Source: Bog-756 sp963829235
Lineage (GTDB): Bacteria > Actinomycetota > Acidimicrobiia > Acidimicrobiales > RAAP-2
Assembly: GCA_963829235.1 (NCBI GenBank)
Contig: CAWHIF010000003.1
Location: 682,001 to 746,000, forward strand
DNA length: 64,000 nucleotides
Direction of reading: 5' to 3'
Part shown: piece after piece, positions 16,204 through 25,317 of the stretch
Layout: each line of letters starts with the position of its first letter
Numbering within the stretch: the stretch's first letter is position 1
Position numbers and translations under genes: made by a program
Notes under the pieces: model-generated
What the model was told of the DNA's origin: nothing
Databases searched by the model: none
Seen by the model: only the letters and a program-made list of their open reading frames with translations

Positions 16204-16809
16204 CTAGGCCTCCTTGACCACCGCGTACCAGATGCGGTGGGCCACCCCCTCGATCCTGTCACCGACCCGGGCGTAACGGCGGTAGAGCTCCCGCCGGCCC
16301 GACACCTCATGGATGTCGTCGATCTCGAGCAGGGCTGACATGGCCCGGCGGTAGACGTGCTCGAGGGCACGCTGCTGGCGTACCGCGGCATCGGCACACT
16401 CGGTGGCCCTGTCGGGATGGGAGGCGAGATCCGGAAAGGCACGAACCAGGTCGCGGACCCCGAGCGAGACGAGGTCCGCCATCTCGGCCATCGGAGGATC
16501 GGGTTCCATCTGCACGAGCTCGGCTTCACGGATCAGGTTCTTCGCCCCGTTGAGGACCGAATCCAGCCGTTCGGAGATCTCGTAGATGTCCTCGGGGTTG
16601 ACCGGTGTCACGAAGGCGCTCTTCACGGCGATCAGGACCTCCCGGCCGGCCAGATCCCCCTCGTGCTCGATGGCCCGGATGACCGCAGCCTGCGAGGGGT
16701 CGCCCTTCGACCAGCCGCACAGGGAGTCCATGCCCCGGACCGCGATGTCACCCTGACGGGCGAGGAGCCCGAGCAGGTCCGGTGACTCGGGTAGGAACCA
16801 GCGTCTCAT
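16204..16809 (-). CDS. DUF47 (PhoU-like) partner of Pit transporter
   Basis: It has 201 residues, all helical, with the PhoU-like pattern (GDIAVRGMDSL, IEHEGDLAGREVLIAVKSAF, PEDIYEISERLDSVLNGAKN, IDDIHEVSGRRELYRRYARVGDRIEGVAHRIWYAVVKE). DUF47 proteins are usually encoded next to Pit transporters and are thought to control them. ATG 16809 overlaps the stop of the Pit gene, so the two are translationally coupled. Confidence 0.9.
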   Translation of the reverse strand: MRRWFLPESPDLLGLLARQGDIAVRGMDSLCGWSKGDPSQAAVIRAIEHEGDLAGREVLIAVKSAFVTPVNPEDIYEISERLDSVLNGAKNLIREAELVQMEPDPPMAEMADLVSLGVRDLVRAFPDLASHPDRATECADAAVRQQRALEHVYRRAMSALLEIDDIHEVSGRRELYRRYARVGDRIEGVAHRIWYAVVKEA

Positions 16810-17804
16810 CCGAGCCACCTCCAGATCACGAGGAACAGTGCGCCGAGCGCTGCGCTCACGGGCAAGGTGACCAGCCACGCCAGCCCGATCTCACCGACCA
16901 CGGCCCAGCGTACGTGGCGCCACCGCTCCCCGGTGCCGACGCCGACGACCGCGGGGGCCACGACATCGGAGGTGCTGATGGGGGCGCCGGCCAGCGAGGC
17001 GGCCAGGACGATGGCGGCCGACGATCCCTGGCTGACCAAGCCGTCCAGCGAACGGATGCGATAGATGCGCCGACCGAGCGTGCGGACCACCCGCCACCCG
17101 CCGAGCAACGTCCCGAACGTCAAAAGGAGAGCGGCCGCGAGCACCACCCAGAAAGGGACGGCGAACTGTGTGAGGTTGCCGTGCGCCACCAGCGCCGCCG
17201 TCATCAGGCCCATCGTCTTTTGGGCGTCGTTGGAACCGTGAGCGAAGGCCAATCCGGCCGAGGCCACCAGCTCACCGCCCCGGACCGGCCGTTCGACCTC
17301 CCGCCTGGCGCGCCGGAGTGACCGGCGAGCCAGGCGGATACCCATCGCGGCCAGGGGCAGGGCGACCGCCGAGGAGATGAGGAGCCAAAGCAGCGAGCCG
17401 AAGACCCCCACGGGGCGCAGGCCGTTCAGGCCGCCCCAGCGCACGGCGGTGAGCCCACCCTCGGCGATGGCCGCCCCGGCCAGGGCTCCGACCAGACAAT
17501 GGCCCGAGCTGCAGGGCAGGCCCCACCACAGGGTGACCAGGTTCCACACCAGGGCGCCCAGCACCGCGGCGGCCAGCACGTCCAGTACCTGGGCGGCCGG
17601 GACGAGGACGATGCCGGCGACCGTGGCCGCCACAGCCGTCCCCACCACCACCGCACCGAGCACATGGAAGACGGCGGCAAAGACCACCGCGGGGGCCGGC
17701 CGGACGGCGCGGGTGACGATGGGCGCGGCAATGGCGTTCCCGGCGTCGTGGATTCCGTTGACCACCGCGAACGCTCCCGCGAGCGCAATCACCACCACGA
17801 GCAC
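16806..17804 (-). CDS. Low-affinity inorganic phosphate transporter (PiT family)
   Basis: It has 332 residues with about 10 membrane segments and the two PiT signature repeats, VNGIHDAGNAIAAPIV at residues 15-30 and FAHGSNDAQKTMG near 205. PCSSGHCLVGALAG is the other conserved loop. It imports metal-phosphate with protons. The start is GTG 17804, without a strong ribosome site. It is shorter than E. coli PitA, as is usual in actinobacteria. Confidence 0.92.
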   Translation of the reverse strand: MLVVVIALAGAFAVVNGIHDAGNAIAAPIVTRAVRPAPAVVFAAVFHVLGAVVVGTAVAATVAGIVLVPAAQVLDVLAAAVLGALVWNLVTLWWGLPCSSGHCLVGALAGAAIAEGGLTAVRWGGLNGLRPVGVFGSLLWLLISSAVALPLAAMGIRLARRSLRRARREVERPVRGGELVASAGLAFAHGSNDAQKTMGLMTAALVAHGNLTQFAVPFWVVLAAALLLTFGTLLGGWRVVRTLGRRIYRIRSLDGLVSQGSSAAIVLAASLAGAPISTSDVVAPAVVGVGTGERWRHVRWAVVGEIGLAWLVTLPVSAALGALFLVIWRWLG

Positions 17805-17911
17805 GGGGTCGATCCTCTCATGGCTCGACCGCCCGTCCGTCGGATGACTCGACCGGTCGCCGGCCGGAAAATCGACCCACGTCGCGCCCGTCGAAGACGC
17901 AGCTGCGGCGC

Positions 17912-17917
17912 TATGAT
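17912..17917 (+). promoter_or_regulatory. Minus-10 for the zinc-binding hypothetical gene
   Basis: TATGAT at 17912-17917 lies about 55 bp before the GTG at 17971. A weak minus-35 (GTCGAA, 17890) is 16 bp upstream. There is no DosR-type box here. Confidence 0.35.
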
Positions 17918-17970
17918 GACGCGAACGGAGTCAACGCAGTGCTCCGGGGTGCAGCACGAAGGAGGGTCCC

Positions 17971-18390
17971 GTGATTCACGTGCAGGCGGTAACCCCGACC
18001 GGAGACCCGGCGGAACCGACCACCATCACCGTCCCCATCGGGTTCGAACATGCCCAGCGACTCGACCGCCTCGCTCCGTTGATACACCAGCTCCTGGCGT
18101 GGGATCTCGTCACCCGCTCCGAATCCGGAACCTACGTGCTCCAGGACGACGTTCAAGAACGGCTCCAGGCCATGTCCGCGGTACCGGCACCGGTGACGGC
18201 GCAGGTCTATCTGGGACGGAAATGCGAGACCTGCGGACTGGTGCGCGCCACCCGGATGGTCGAAGGCGCCCGAGTCTGCGGCCCCTGCAGCGTGGCCGCC
18301 TCCGAGGCGGTGGTGCCGGCTCCCGATGCGAGCCCGGTCAGGCCCGAGCATCACGGGATCCGGTCCCGCTGGCACCGAAAGGCCAGTTGA
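17971..18390 (+). CDS. 139-residue hypothetical protein with a C-terminal zinc ribbon
   Basis: GTG 17971 follows GAAGGAGGGTCCC, a strong site. Residues 20-70 look like a small winged-helix-like segment (AQRLDRLAPLIHQLLAWDLV, YVLQDDVQERLQAMS). Residues 84-105 have CETCG and CGPC, two CxxC pairs that would hold zinc. It may be a nucleic-acid-binding or protein-interaction module; no family is recognised. It precedes the GH65 gene by 136 bp. Confidence 0.7.
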   Translation: MIHVQAVTPTGDPAEPTTITVPIGFEHAQRLDRLAPLIHQLLAWDLVTRSESGTYVLQDDVQERLQAMSAVPAPVTAQVYLGRKCETCGLVRATRMVEGARVCGPCSVAASEAVVPAPDASPVRPEHHGIRSRWHRKAS

Positions 18391-18405
18391 CCGGACCCAC
18401 GACGA

Positions 18406-18420
18406 GGACTCCTGGGCCCA
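18406..18420 (+). promoter_or_regulatory. Weak DosR-box-like sequence before the GH65 gene
   Basis: GGACTCCTGGGCCCA has both half-sites but with one extra base between them, and no ACAAT element follows at the expected place. It is recorded only because its position, 107 bp before the GH65 start, resembles the true boxes. Confidence 0.2.
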
Positions 18421-18526
18421 ACACGCGCTCTGATCCAGTCAACGACCGAGCCGTCGGTCGCCCCATCGGAGGCTTTATCGTCGGCCCTTGGCCCGATCCC
18501 AGTCCTGAGGCCCCTCGGGGACCTTC

Positions 18527-20965
18527 GTGAGTGCGGGTGCGGAACGGGCCACGCAGCTCGAACCGGTGGCCGTCGACGAATGGCTGCTGAGGTACGACCG
18601 CTTCGATCCGGCCCATGAAGGGCTCCGCGAGGCGCTCTGCACCCTCGGGAACGGGTACTTCGCCACCCGAGGGGCCGCACCGGAGGCGGTGGCCGACGGG
18701 GTCCACTACCCGGGGACCTACGTCGCCGGGCTCTACGACCGGCGAACCACCCACCTGGCCGGACGGGCGGTGGAGAACGAGAGCATCGTCAATCTGCCCA
18801 ACTGGCTCCTGTTGACCTTCCGCATCGACGGTGGTCCCTGGTTCGATATCGCGCAGGCCGACATTCTCGACTACTCACAGGAGCTCGACCTCCGCCGGGC
18901 CACCCTGAGCCGGTCCCTCCGGGTACGGGACGCCATCGGGCGGGTCACCCGGGTGGTGCAACGTCGCTTCGTGAGCATGGCCGCCCCGCACATCGCCGGC
19001 CTCGAGACGGAGGTCACGGCGGACAACTGGACGGGGCGCCTGTCCGTCCGGTCGGGGATCGACGGCCGGATCGTCAACGCCGGCGTGCCCCGCTACGCCC
19101 AATTCGACGAGCGCCACCTCGTGGACGTGAGCACCGGTGAATTCGATGACGAGACCGTGACCCTCACCGCCCGCACCAGCCAGTCGGGCGTGCTGGTCGC
19201 AGAAGCGTCGAGGACACGGGTCTACCGGGCCGGAGAGCCCACGGCCTTCGATCGCCGGGTGTGGGAGGAGCCCGGGACCATCGCCCACGAGCTCTCCCTC
19301 GAGATCGAGGAGGCCCAGCCCATCACCGTCGAAAAGGTGGTGGCCCTCTTCACCTCGAGAGACCGGTCGGCGACCGAGCCGCTGACCGAGGCGTGCGCAC
19401 TGACCCGGCGCACCGGACACTTCAAGGAGCTGCTCGGCGCCCACACCCTCGAGTGGGACGGACTGTGGAGGCGGTTCTCGCTGGAGGTCGAGGACGGCGG
19501 CGACATGACCCACCTGGTGCTCCACCTCCATATCTTCCATCTGCTCCAGACCGCCTCGCGGAACATCCTCGACCTCGATGTCGGCGTCCCCGCCCGCGGC
19601 CTGCACGGTGAGGCCTACCGCGGCCACATCTTCTGGGACGAGCTCTTCATCTTCCCCTACCTGAACCTGCATCTCCCGGAACTGGTCCGGTCGCTCCTCT
19701 TGTACCGTTACCGGCGTCTGCCCGAGGCCCGCTGGGCCGCCCGCGACGCCGGCTTCGCCGGAGCCATGTACCCCTGGCAGAGCGGGAGCAACGGGCGGGA
19801 GGAGGCACAGGTCGTCCACCTCAACCCACTGTCCGGCCGCTGGTTGCCCGATGCGTCACACCTGCAACGGCACATCAGCTCGGCCATCGCCTACAACGTC
19901 TGGCAGTACTACCAGGCGACGGGTGATATCGAGTTCATGATCGACTACGGGGCGGAGATGATCTTCGAGATCGCACGTTTCTGGGCCAGCATCGCCCGCT
20001 ACGACCCGACAGTCGACCGGTACGGGATCAGCGGCGTGATGGGACCCGACGAGTACCACGACGGCTACGTCGGTGCTTCGTCGCCGGGCCTGGACAACAA
20101 TGCCTACACCAACGTGATGGCGGTGTGGGTGCTGTGCCGGGCGCTGGAGTTGGCCGACCTCCTCGCTGAGCCCCGCCGCAGCGAGCTTCGCGCCCGGCTG
20201 GCCATCGGTGACGCGGAGCTCGCCCACTGGGACGACGTGAGTCGCAAGATGCGCCTCGTCTTCCACGACGACGGGATCATCAGCCAGTTCGAGGGGTACG
20301 AGGGACTCGCCGAGCTGGACTGGGGCGCCTACTGGGACCGCTACGGCGACATCTCCCGGCTCGACCGCATCCTCGAGAGCGAGGGCGACACGCCCAATGC
20401 CTACAAGGCGTCGAAACAGGCCGACGTGCTCATGCTCTTCTACCTGCTCCCGGCGGCCGATGTCCGGGGCATCATGGACAGGCTCGGCTACGACGTCGGC
20501 CCCGACTTCATCCCGCGCACCGTCGACTACTACACGACCCGCACGTCCCACGGTTCGACGTTGAGCCGGGTGGTGCACAGTTGGGTGCTGGCCCGATTGG
20601 ACCGGGAGCGCTCGTGGGAGTACTTCGAAGACGCCCTCTACAGCGACGTGGACGACACCCAGGGCGGAACGACCGCCGAAGGCGTGCATCTGGGCGCCAT
20701 GGCCGGCACCGTCGACCTGCTCCAACGCGGCTACATGGGCATCGACATCCATGATGATGCCATCTGGTTCCGCCCCCACCTCCCTGGTGAGCTGCACAGC
20801 CTGACCCTCAACATCCGCTTCCGCCACCGTTGGATGAGCCTGTCGGTGGCCGATGGTCTGTTCACCGTGGACGTGTGGGACTGGGGCGACGGAACCGTCC
20901 GGATCGGGCTCGACGGGAAGGTGCTCGAGCTCCAACCGGGTGAGCGACGACAGCTGGCCCTCTGA
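18527..20965 (+). CDS. GH65 glycoside phosphorylase/hydrolase (trehalose/maltose/kojibiose phosphorylase type)
   Basis: It has 812 residues, the usual size. The order is an N-terminal beta-sandwich, then the (alpha/alpha)6 barrel with FWDELFIFPYLNLHLPEL, AGFAGAMYPWQSGSNG and GVMGPDEYHDGYVG, whose Glu is the catalytic acid. The phosphate/sugar loop is RTSHGSTLSRVVHSW. The start is GTG 18527. Such enzymes cleave alpha-glucosides with phosphate and so save ATP, which suits an energy-starvation island. Which disaccharide it uses cannot be told. No HAD phosphatase partner is adjacent. Confidence 0.9.
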   Translation: MSAGAERATQLEPVAVDEWLLRYDRFDPAHEGLREALCTLGNGYFATRGAAPEAVADGVHYPGTYVAGLYDRRTTHLAGRAVENESIVNLPNWLLLTFRIDGGPWFDIAQADILDYSQELDLRRATLSRSLRVRDAIGRVTRVVQRRFVSMAAPHIAGLETEVTADNWTGRLSVRSGIDGRIVNAGVPRYAQFDERHLVDVSTGEFDDETVTLTARTSQSGVLVAEASRTRVYRAGEPTAFDRRVWEEPGTIAHELSLEIEEAQPITVEKVVALFTSRDRSATEPLTEACALTRRTGHFKELLGAHTLEWDGLWRRFSLEVEDGGDMTHLVLHLHIFHLLQTASRNILDLDVGVPARGLHGEAYRGHIFWDELFIFPYLNLHLPELVRSLLLYRYRRLPEARWAARDAGFAGAMYPWQSGSNGREEAQVVHLNPLSGRWLPDASHLQRHISSAIAYNVWQYYQATGDIEFMIDYGAEMIFEIARFWASIARYDPTVDRYGISGVMGPDEYHDGYVGASSPGLDNNAYTNVMAVWVLCRALELADLLAEPRRSELRARLAIGDAELAHWDDVSRKMRLVFHDDGIISQFEGYEGLAELDWGAYWDRYGDISRLDRILESEGDTPNAYKASKQADVLMLFYLLPAADVRGIMDRLGYDVGPDFIPRTVDYYTTRTSHGSTLSRVVHSWVLARLDRERSWEYFEDALYSDVDDTQGGTTAEGVHLGAMAGTVDLLQRGYMGIDIHDDAIWFRPHLPGELHSLTLNIRFRHRWMSLSVADGLFTVDVWDWGDGTVRIGLDGKVLELQPGERRQLAL

Positions 20966-21018
20966 AACCGCGCCGTCGCGGTCGTGCTCCACGCCGTGGG
21001 CGCATCACCCGGCGGAAC

Positions 21019-21080
21019 GGGGCCGGGCGACCCTCCGGGCGAGCGGCCTCCGGGCGAGCGGGGCCGGGCGACCCTCCGGG
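21019..21080. repeat. 21-bp direct repeat upstream of the ABC exporter promoter
   Basis: GGGGCCGGGCGACCCTCCGGG occurs at 21019-21039 and 21060-21080; a partial CCTCCGGGCGAGCG copy lies between. It abuts the DosR-type box at 21089. Role unknown. Confidence 0.7.
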
Positions 21081-21088
21081 GTGAATTG

Positions 21089-21133
21089 GGGTCGAACGGC
21101 CCTACAGCGTTCGCCTCAGTTCCCTGACAATGG
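21089..21133 (+). promoter_or_regulatory. DosR-type box (21089-21103) and minus-10 (21125-21133)
   Basis: The box GGGTCGAACGGCCCT is the most diverged (11 of 15 match the best site), but 21 bp later comes TGACAATGG, identical to the element at 25354. The perfect spacing supports it. It would drive the small ORF at 21171 and the ABC exporter genes. Confidence 0.65.
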
Positions 21134-21170
21134 ACATCGTCCGACAGAAGAAGCCCAGGTGGAAGGAACG

Positions 21171-21281
21171 ATGGCGCACTGCTCGATTGGTAGTCAGATG
21201 GCGCCGACGGTCGACCGGGCCATGGCGGCGGACGCAACAGGAGCGATCCTGTTCCTCTCGCGTCCGGGTCCGGTCCCATGA
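21171..21281 (+). CDS. Possible 36-residue leader protein coupled to the ABC permease
   Basis: ATG 21171 follows GGAAGGAACG and opens a frame (MAHCSIGSQMAPTVDRAMAA...) that ends in TGA at 21279-21281. The TGA overlaps the ATG of the permease. The permease itself has no ribosome site, so translation may depend on this short frame. It holds no recognisable domain and may matter only as a coupling device. Confidence 0.45.
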   Translation: MAHCSIGSQMAPTVDRAMAADATGAILFLSRPGPVP

Positions 21282-22396
21282 CCTTCTTCGACCTCATCAT
21301 CCGCAACCTGTGGTCCAAAAAGGCACGATCGGCCGGCTTGGCCTTCGCCGTGGCCATCGCCGTCATGGCTGTGGTCACACTCGACGTCACCAGCAGCGGC
21401 CTCGAGCAGTCTGCGGCGGCCATCATCTCGGTCGGCAAGGCCGACTTCACCGTGGCCCAGAAGGGCGCATCCGACACGCTGGCCAGCACCATCGACCGGC
21501 AGGAGCTGGCTCGGGTCAGCCACACCCCGGGCGTCGCCAGCGCGGTGGGAGTCCTCGTCGAGACCCAGCATCTCAACGCCAACAATCCCGTCTTCATAGA
21601 GATCGGGATCAATCCCGGCGACCTCGCCGCCTTCGGCGTCAAGATCCTGAGCGGACATCCGTACTCGCCCACAGGAGCGCATCAGGTCCTGCTGGGCTGG
21701 ACGGCGGCATCCAACTTCGGCCTCCATGTCGGCAGCCGGTTCGAGGCCAATGGGACGTGGAACACCGTGGTCGGCATCTACTCGACCGGAAACGCCTTCG
21801 GAGATGCCGGGGCCATGTTCCCCCTCCCGGCCATCCAGGGGTACAACCGGGTCCCGGGCATCGTCACCCTGGCCTTCGTCAAGGTGTCACACGGTGTCTC
21901 GCCCGCCGTGGTGGCCGCGCGCGTCGACTACAACCAGCCTGAGCTCACCACCATCCGGACCGCCAACCAGTTCGGTCGGGCCGATCAGAACCTCGTCTAT
22001 CTCCAGGCCGCGGTGAACGGCAGCACCGTCCTCGCCATCCTCATCGGAGCTGTCATCGTCGGCAACACCATGCTCCTCTCCCTGTTCGAACGGACTCGCG
22101 AATTCGGACTGCTGCGGGCCGTCGGTTGGACCCGCCGTCGGACGGTGAGCCTGCTGCTCGGTGAGAGCCTGCTGCTGGCGGTGCTCGGTGCGGCCATCGG
22201 CGTCGGGCTCTCGTTCGCCATCACTGCCGGCTTGGCCCAGCTCCCGGCGCTCAAGGGGATTCTCCACCCGAACTTCACCGAGGGCGCCTTCTGGAGGGCG
22301 CTGTTCACCGCCCTGGTCATGACGCTGGTCGGAGCTCTCTACCCGACCACCCGCGCCGCGCTCCTCTCACCGCTCAAGGCGCTCAGCTATGAGTGA
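21278..22396 (+). CDS. MacB/FtsX-type ABC transporter permease
   Basis: It has 372 residues. An N-terminal membrane helix (about 18-40) is followed by an outside domain (45-245). Three C-terminal helices come next, with ERTREFGLLRAVGWTRRRTV as the coupling region and PTTRAALLSPLKAL at the end. This is the FtsX/MacB fold used for lipoprotein or peptide export and other mechanotransmission. The ATPase gene overlaps by 8 bp. With its DosR-type promoter it is a likely low-oxygen-induced exporter; the cargo is unknown. Confidence 0.85.
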   Translation: MTFFDLIIRNLWSKKARSAGLAFAVAIAVMAVVTLDVTSSGLEQSAAAIISVGKADFTVAQKGASDTLASTIDRQELARVSHTPGVASAVGVLVETQHLNANNPVFIEIGINPGDLAAFGVKILSGHPYSPTGAHQVLLGWTAASNFGLHVGSRFEANGTWNTVVGIYSTGNAFGDAGAMFPLPAIQGYNRVPGIVTLAFVKVSHGVSPAVVAARVDYNQPELTTIRTANQFGRADQNLVYLQAAVNGSTVLAILIGAVIVGNTMLLSLFERTREFGLLRAVGWTRRRTVSLLLGESLLLAVLGAAIGVGLSFAITAGLAQLPALKGILHPNFTEGAFWRALFTALVMTLVGALYPTTRAALLSPLKALSYE

Positions 22397-23117
22397 CCGG
22401 ATCGATGACCAGCCGGCGGTCGATGTGAGGAATGTGACCCGGGTCTACCCGGGCCGGGTCACCGCACTCGCCGGCATCGATCTCCGTGTGTCCTACGGGG
22501 AAACGGTGGCCATCACCGGTCCGTCGGGCTGCGGGAAGTCGACGCTCCTGCACCTTCTGGCCGCCATCGACTCCCCCACCTCGGGATCGGTGACCGTAGC
22601 CGGGCAAGATCTCGCCCACGTGCACGACCTCAGCGCCTACCGGCGCAACGAAGTCGGCCTGATCTTCCAATTCCACAACCTGTTGCCGAAGCTGTCCGCC
22701 CTCTCCAACGTCGAGTTGCCCATGTTCGGCTCCCATCATTCGGCGCGCCAACGGAAGGCCCGCGCTCGTCAGCTACTGGTCGACGTCGACCTCGGCGATT
22801 GCGAGCGCCGCCTGCCGACGGAGCTCTCCGGCGGTGAGCGCCAACGGGTGGCCATCGCCCGGGCCTTGGTCAACGAGCCGAAGATCCTGCTGGCCGACGA
22901 GCCCACCGGGAGCCTCGACTCGGCGTCGACGGAGCGCTTCTTGCAACTTCTCGAGCGGCTGGGACGCGAGGGGATGACCATCGTCATGGTGACCCACGCC
23001 GCTGACGTCGCCTCGCACGCCCATCGCATCATCGAGATGCGCGACGGGATGATCGTCGGCGAGCAGGCCGTGGGGTCGCCGACAGCCCCCGAACCCGCGG
23101 TGCCGACCGTCTCGTAG
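22389..23117 (+). CDS. LolD/MacB-type ABC transporter ATPase
   Basis: It has 242 residues with all motifs: Walker A GPSGCGKST, Q-loop FQFHNLLPKLSAL, signature LSGGERQRVAIARAL, Walker B LLADEPTGSLD and switch His in VTHAAD. It forms the exporter with the permease just upstream. Confidence 0.93.
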   Translation: MSDRIDDQPAVDVRNVTRVYPGRVTALAGIDLRVSYGETVAITGPSGCGKSTLLHLLAAIDSPTSGSVTVAGQDLAHVHDLSAYRRNEVGLIFQFHNLLPKLSALSNVELPMFGSHHSARQRKARARQLLVDVDLGDCERRLPTELSGGERQRVAIARALVNEPKILLADEPTGSLDSASTERFLQLLERLGREGMTIVMVTHAADVASHAHRIIEMRDGMIVGEQAVGSPTAPEPAVPTVS

Positions 23118-23139
23118 GAGAGCGACGCCCTCGTCCGAC

Positions 23140-23193
23140 GCCCTCGCCCTCACGGGCGCCCTCGCCCTCACGGGCGCCCTCGCCCTCACCGGC
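23140..23193. repeat. 18-bp tandem repeat, three copies
   Basis: GCCCTCGCCCTCACGGGC repeats three times with one change, followed by CTCGCTCTCGCTCTCGCC. It lies between two convergent exporter operons. The GGGC/GCCC pairs can form hairpins, so it may act in termination. Confidence 0.8.
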
Positions 23194-23257
23194 GCCCTCG
23201 CTCTCGCTCTCGCCTGGTAGCCACACCCCCTCGGGCGGCTCACCCTGCCTCCGGTCG

Positions 23258-24070
23258 CTACGCCGTCGCTCTCCGGTAGAGGTTCAACGACACGACGAAG
23301 AAGACCACCAGGATCGCCGAACACCAGGCGATCGCCTGCCACAGCTCATGGTAGAGCGGCCCGCCCTCGAAGAGCGCACGGACCGAGTTGACGACGACGG
23401 TGAGGGGCTGGTTCCGGGCAAAGGGTTGCAGCCAACCGGGCATGGTGGCGACGGGAACGACCGCCGAGCTGGCGAAGAACAGGATGAACATCGGGAGGAT
23501 GGCGGCCATCTGGGCCGTCTGGGGATCCTTCACGGCCAGCCCTACCGATGCATACACCCAGGTGAAGGAGTACCCGAAGAAGACGATCAGGGCGACCCCA
23601 CCTATGCATGCGACGACATTGTTGTGGAACCGGAACCCGACGAGGAGGCCGAGCCCGACGATGAAGGCGAGGGCGAGCACGCTGCGGCAGAGATCGGCCA
23701 GGGTCCGGCCGGCCAGGAAGGCCGACCGGGCCATGGGGAGGCTCCGGAAGCGGTCGATCATGCCGGCCTGGAGATCCTGGGCCAGGGCCAGGGCGGTGGT
23801 CATGCCCCCGATGAGCACGGCCTCCAAGAAGATCCCGGGGACGATGTAGTCGACGTAGTCGACCCCCGGGATCTTGATCGAGCCACCGAGCACATACCGG
23901 AAGAGGAGCAGGATGATGGTGGGCTGGACGATGGACATGAAGAGCAGCTGGGGCGTCCGCACGATCCGAAGCAGATTGCGCCTGGTCACTCCCACCGTGT
24001 CCCGAAGGGCCAGCCTCGGGGTGAGTGGGGTGGTCCCGGCCGCCAGGCGATGTGTGGCGAGGTCGGTCAT
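23258..24070 (-). CDS. ABC-2 type permease (DrrB-like)
   Basis: It has 270 residues and six membrane helices. An amphipathic start (RNLLRIVRTPQLLFMSIVQP) typical of the family is followed by YIVPGIFLEAVLIGGMTTALALAQDLQAGMIDRFRSLPMARSAFLAGRT and ANVVPVATMPGWLQPFARNQPLTVVVNSVR-like loops. DrrB-type permeases export drugs or lipids. The start overlaps the ATPase stop by 4 bp. Confidence 0.88.
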   Translation of the reverse strand: MTDLATHRLAAGTTPLTPRLALRDTVGVTRRNLLRIVRTPQLLFMSIVQPTIILLLFRYVLGGSIKIPGVDYVDYIVPGIFLEAVLIGGMTTALALAQDLQAGMIDRFRSLPMARSAFLAGRTLADLCRSVLALAFIVGLGLLVGFRFHNNVVACIGGVALIVFFGYSFTWVYASVGLAVKDPQTAQMAAILPMFILFFASSAVVPVATMPGWLQPFARNQPLTVVVNSVRALFEGGPLYHELWQAIAWCSAILVVFFVVSLNLYRRATA

Positions 24071-25104
24071 CGCCCGTCTCCGGTTCCCGGTGGCTGCCTC
24101 AGGGACTCATCGCCACCGTCGGCTCCGTGGCCGGTGAGGGCCAGGAACACATCGTCGAGTGACGGCCGGCGGATGCCGAGGTCGTCGAGGGCGATGCCCT
24201 TGTCGTCGAGGAGGCGCCCGGCCGCGATGAGGGCCTTGGTCCCGTCGCCGATCGGAAGGCTGATCTCCCTGCGGTCGGCGTCGATCCGCGGTGCCATCCT
24301 TCCGAGCCCGGCGACGATGGACGACGCCTTCTCCAGCTCGGACAGGTCCGTCACCCGGATGTCCAACACGTTGCCGCCGAGTTGGTCCTTGAGCTCGTCG
24401 GCCGTCCCCCGGGCCACGACGCGGCCGGTGTCGAGGACGATGATGCTGTCGGCGAGGTGCTCCGCCTCGTCCATGTACTGGGTGGTGAGCAGCACGGTCG
24501 TTCCTTCGGACACCAGGTCCTGGATGAATTGCCAAAGGTCGTTCCGGGTGCGGGGATCGAGCCCGGTGGTGGGTTCGTCCAGGAACAGCACCGGGGGGCG
24601 GCCGATGAGGCTGGCGGCGAGATCGAGCCGACGCCTCATGCCGCCCGAGTAGGTCTTGACCGGCTTGTCGCCCGCGTCGGTGAGGCTCATTCGGTCCAGC
24701 GCCTCATGGGCCCGGCGGCGGTACTCCGCCTTGTCGAGGTGATAGAGGAGCCCGACGAGCTCGAGGTTCTCCCGCCCGGTGAGGAGCTCGTCCACAGTGG
24801 CGTACTGCCCGGCCAACCCGATCATCGCTCGGATCCTCGTGGCGTCCTGCCTGACGTCGAACCCTGCCACCCGCGCCCGACCTTCGTCGGGCACGAGCAG
24901 TGTGGTCAGGACGCGGATGAGCGTGGTCTTTCCCGCTCCGTTGGGGCCGAGCAGGGCGAGCACTCTTCCGGCGTCGACAGTGAGGGACACGTCATCGAGC
25001 GCCAAGGTCGTCCCGAACCGCTTGGTCACTTCCTCGACTTCGACGGCAGCGCTCACCACCCGGTCGTCGGACCCATGCGTTCCGAACTCTCCTCTTCCGC
25101 ACAT
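24067..25104 (-). CDS. Daunorubicin-resistance-type ABC ATPase (DrrA-like)
   Basis: It has 345 residues: Walker A LGPNGAGKTTLIRVL, QYATVDELLTGREN, signature YSGGMRRRLDLAASLIG, Walker B LFLDEPTTGLDPRTR and switch His replaced by Gln (LLTTQYMDEAE), which is typical of DrrA. The C-terminal 100 residues are the DrrA regulatory region. ATG 25104 is chosen as the first start after the promoter at 25156; GTGs near residue 20 are alternatives. It pairs with the permease at 23258. Confidence 0.88.
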   Translation of the reverse strand: MCGRGEFGTHGSDDRVVSAAVEVEEVTKRFGTTLALDDVSLTVDAGRVLALLGPNGAGKTTLIRVLTTLLVPDEGRARVAGFDVRQDATRIRAMIGLAGQYATVDELLTGRENLELVGLLYHLDKAEYRRRAHEALDRMSLTDAGDKPVKTYSGGMRRRLDLAASLIGRPPVLFLDEPTTGLDPRTRNDLWQFIQDLVSEGTTVLLTTQYMDEAEHLADSIIVLDTGRVVARGTADELKDQLGGNVLDIRVTDLSELEKASSIVAGLGRMAPRIDADRREISLPIGDGTKALIAAGRLLDDKGIALDDLGIRRPSLDDVFLALTGHGADGGDESLRQPPGTGDGR

Positions 25105-25155
25105 GGCCTCAACGGATGTACCTCGCGACTCGCCGGGACCGGGTGGCCCTCTCTG

Positions 25156-25200
25156 CCATCCTCCCGCCCCCGGCGGCGTCCGGATAGGGCCGAACGTCCC
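25156..25200 (-). promoter_or_regulatory. DosR-type box (25186-25200) for the DrrAB-like exporter
   Basis: On the minus strand the box is GGGACGTTCGGCCCT; 21 bp later comes GGAGGATGG, giving GAGGAT as minus-10 in the common position. Transcription would start about 45 bp before ATG 25104. Confidence 0.65.
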
Positions 25201-25220
25201 ACATGGGGTCGGCCTGTTCA

Positions 25221-25310
25221 CCGGCGGCCTCCCACCGGACCGTTCCGGCCACGCTCGGCCATGTCCGGACCGTTCCGGCCACGTCCGGCCACGTCCGGCC
25301 CCGAACCGGC
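25221..25310. repeat. CCGGCCAC-rich repeats between two divergent DosR-type promoters
   Basis: GTCCGGCCAC or close variants (CCGGACCGTTCCGGCCACG twice, then ACGTCCGGCC twice) fill the space between the boxes at 25186 and 25318. They may be simple repeats or extra protein sites. Confidence 0.55.
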
Positions 25311-25317
25311 CCCGACG

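Noticed and set aside
14775..16217. 480-codon plus-strand frame over the HNH gene
   Set aside because: The minus-strand reading has DUF222 and HNH motifs; the plus reading is a Gly/Leu-rich mirror.
18406..18420. DosR box for the GH65 gene
   Set aside because: Half-sites have the wrong spacing and no ACAAT element follows; kept only as a low-confidence feature and not counted among the nine.
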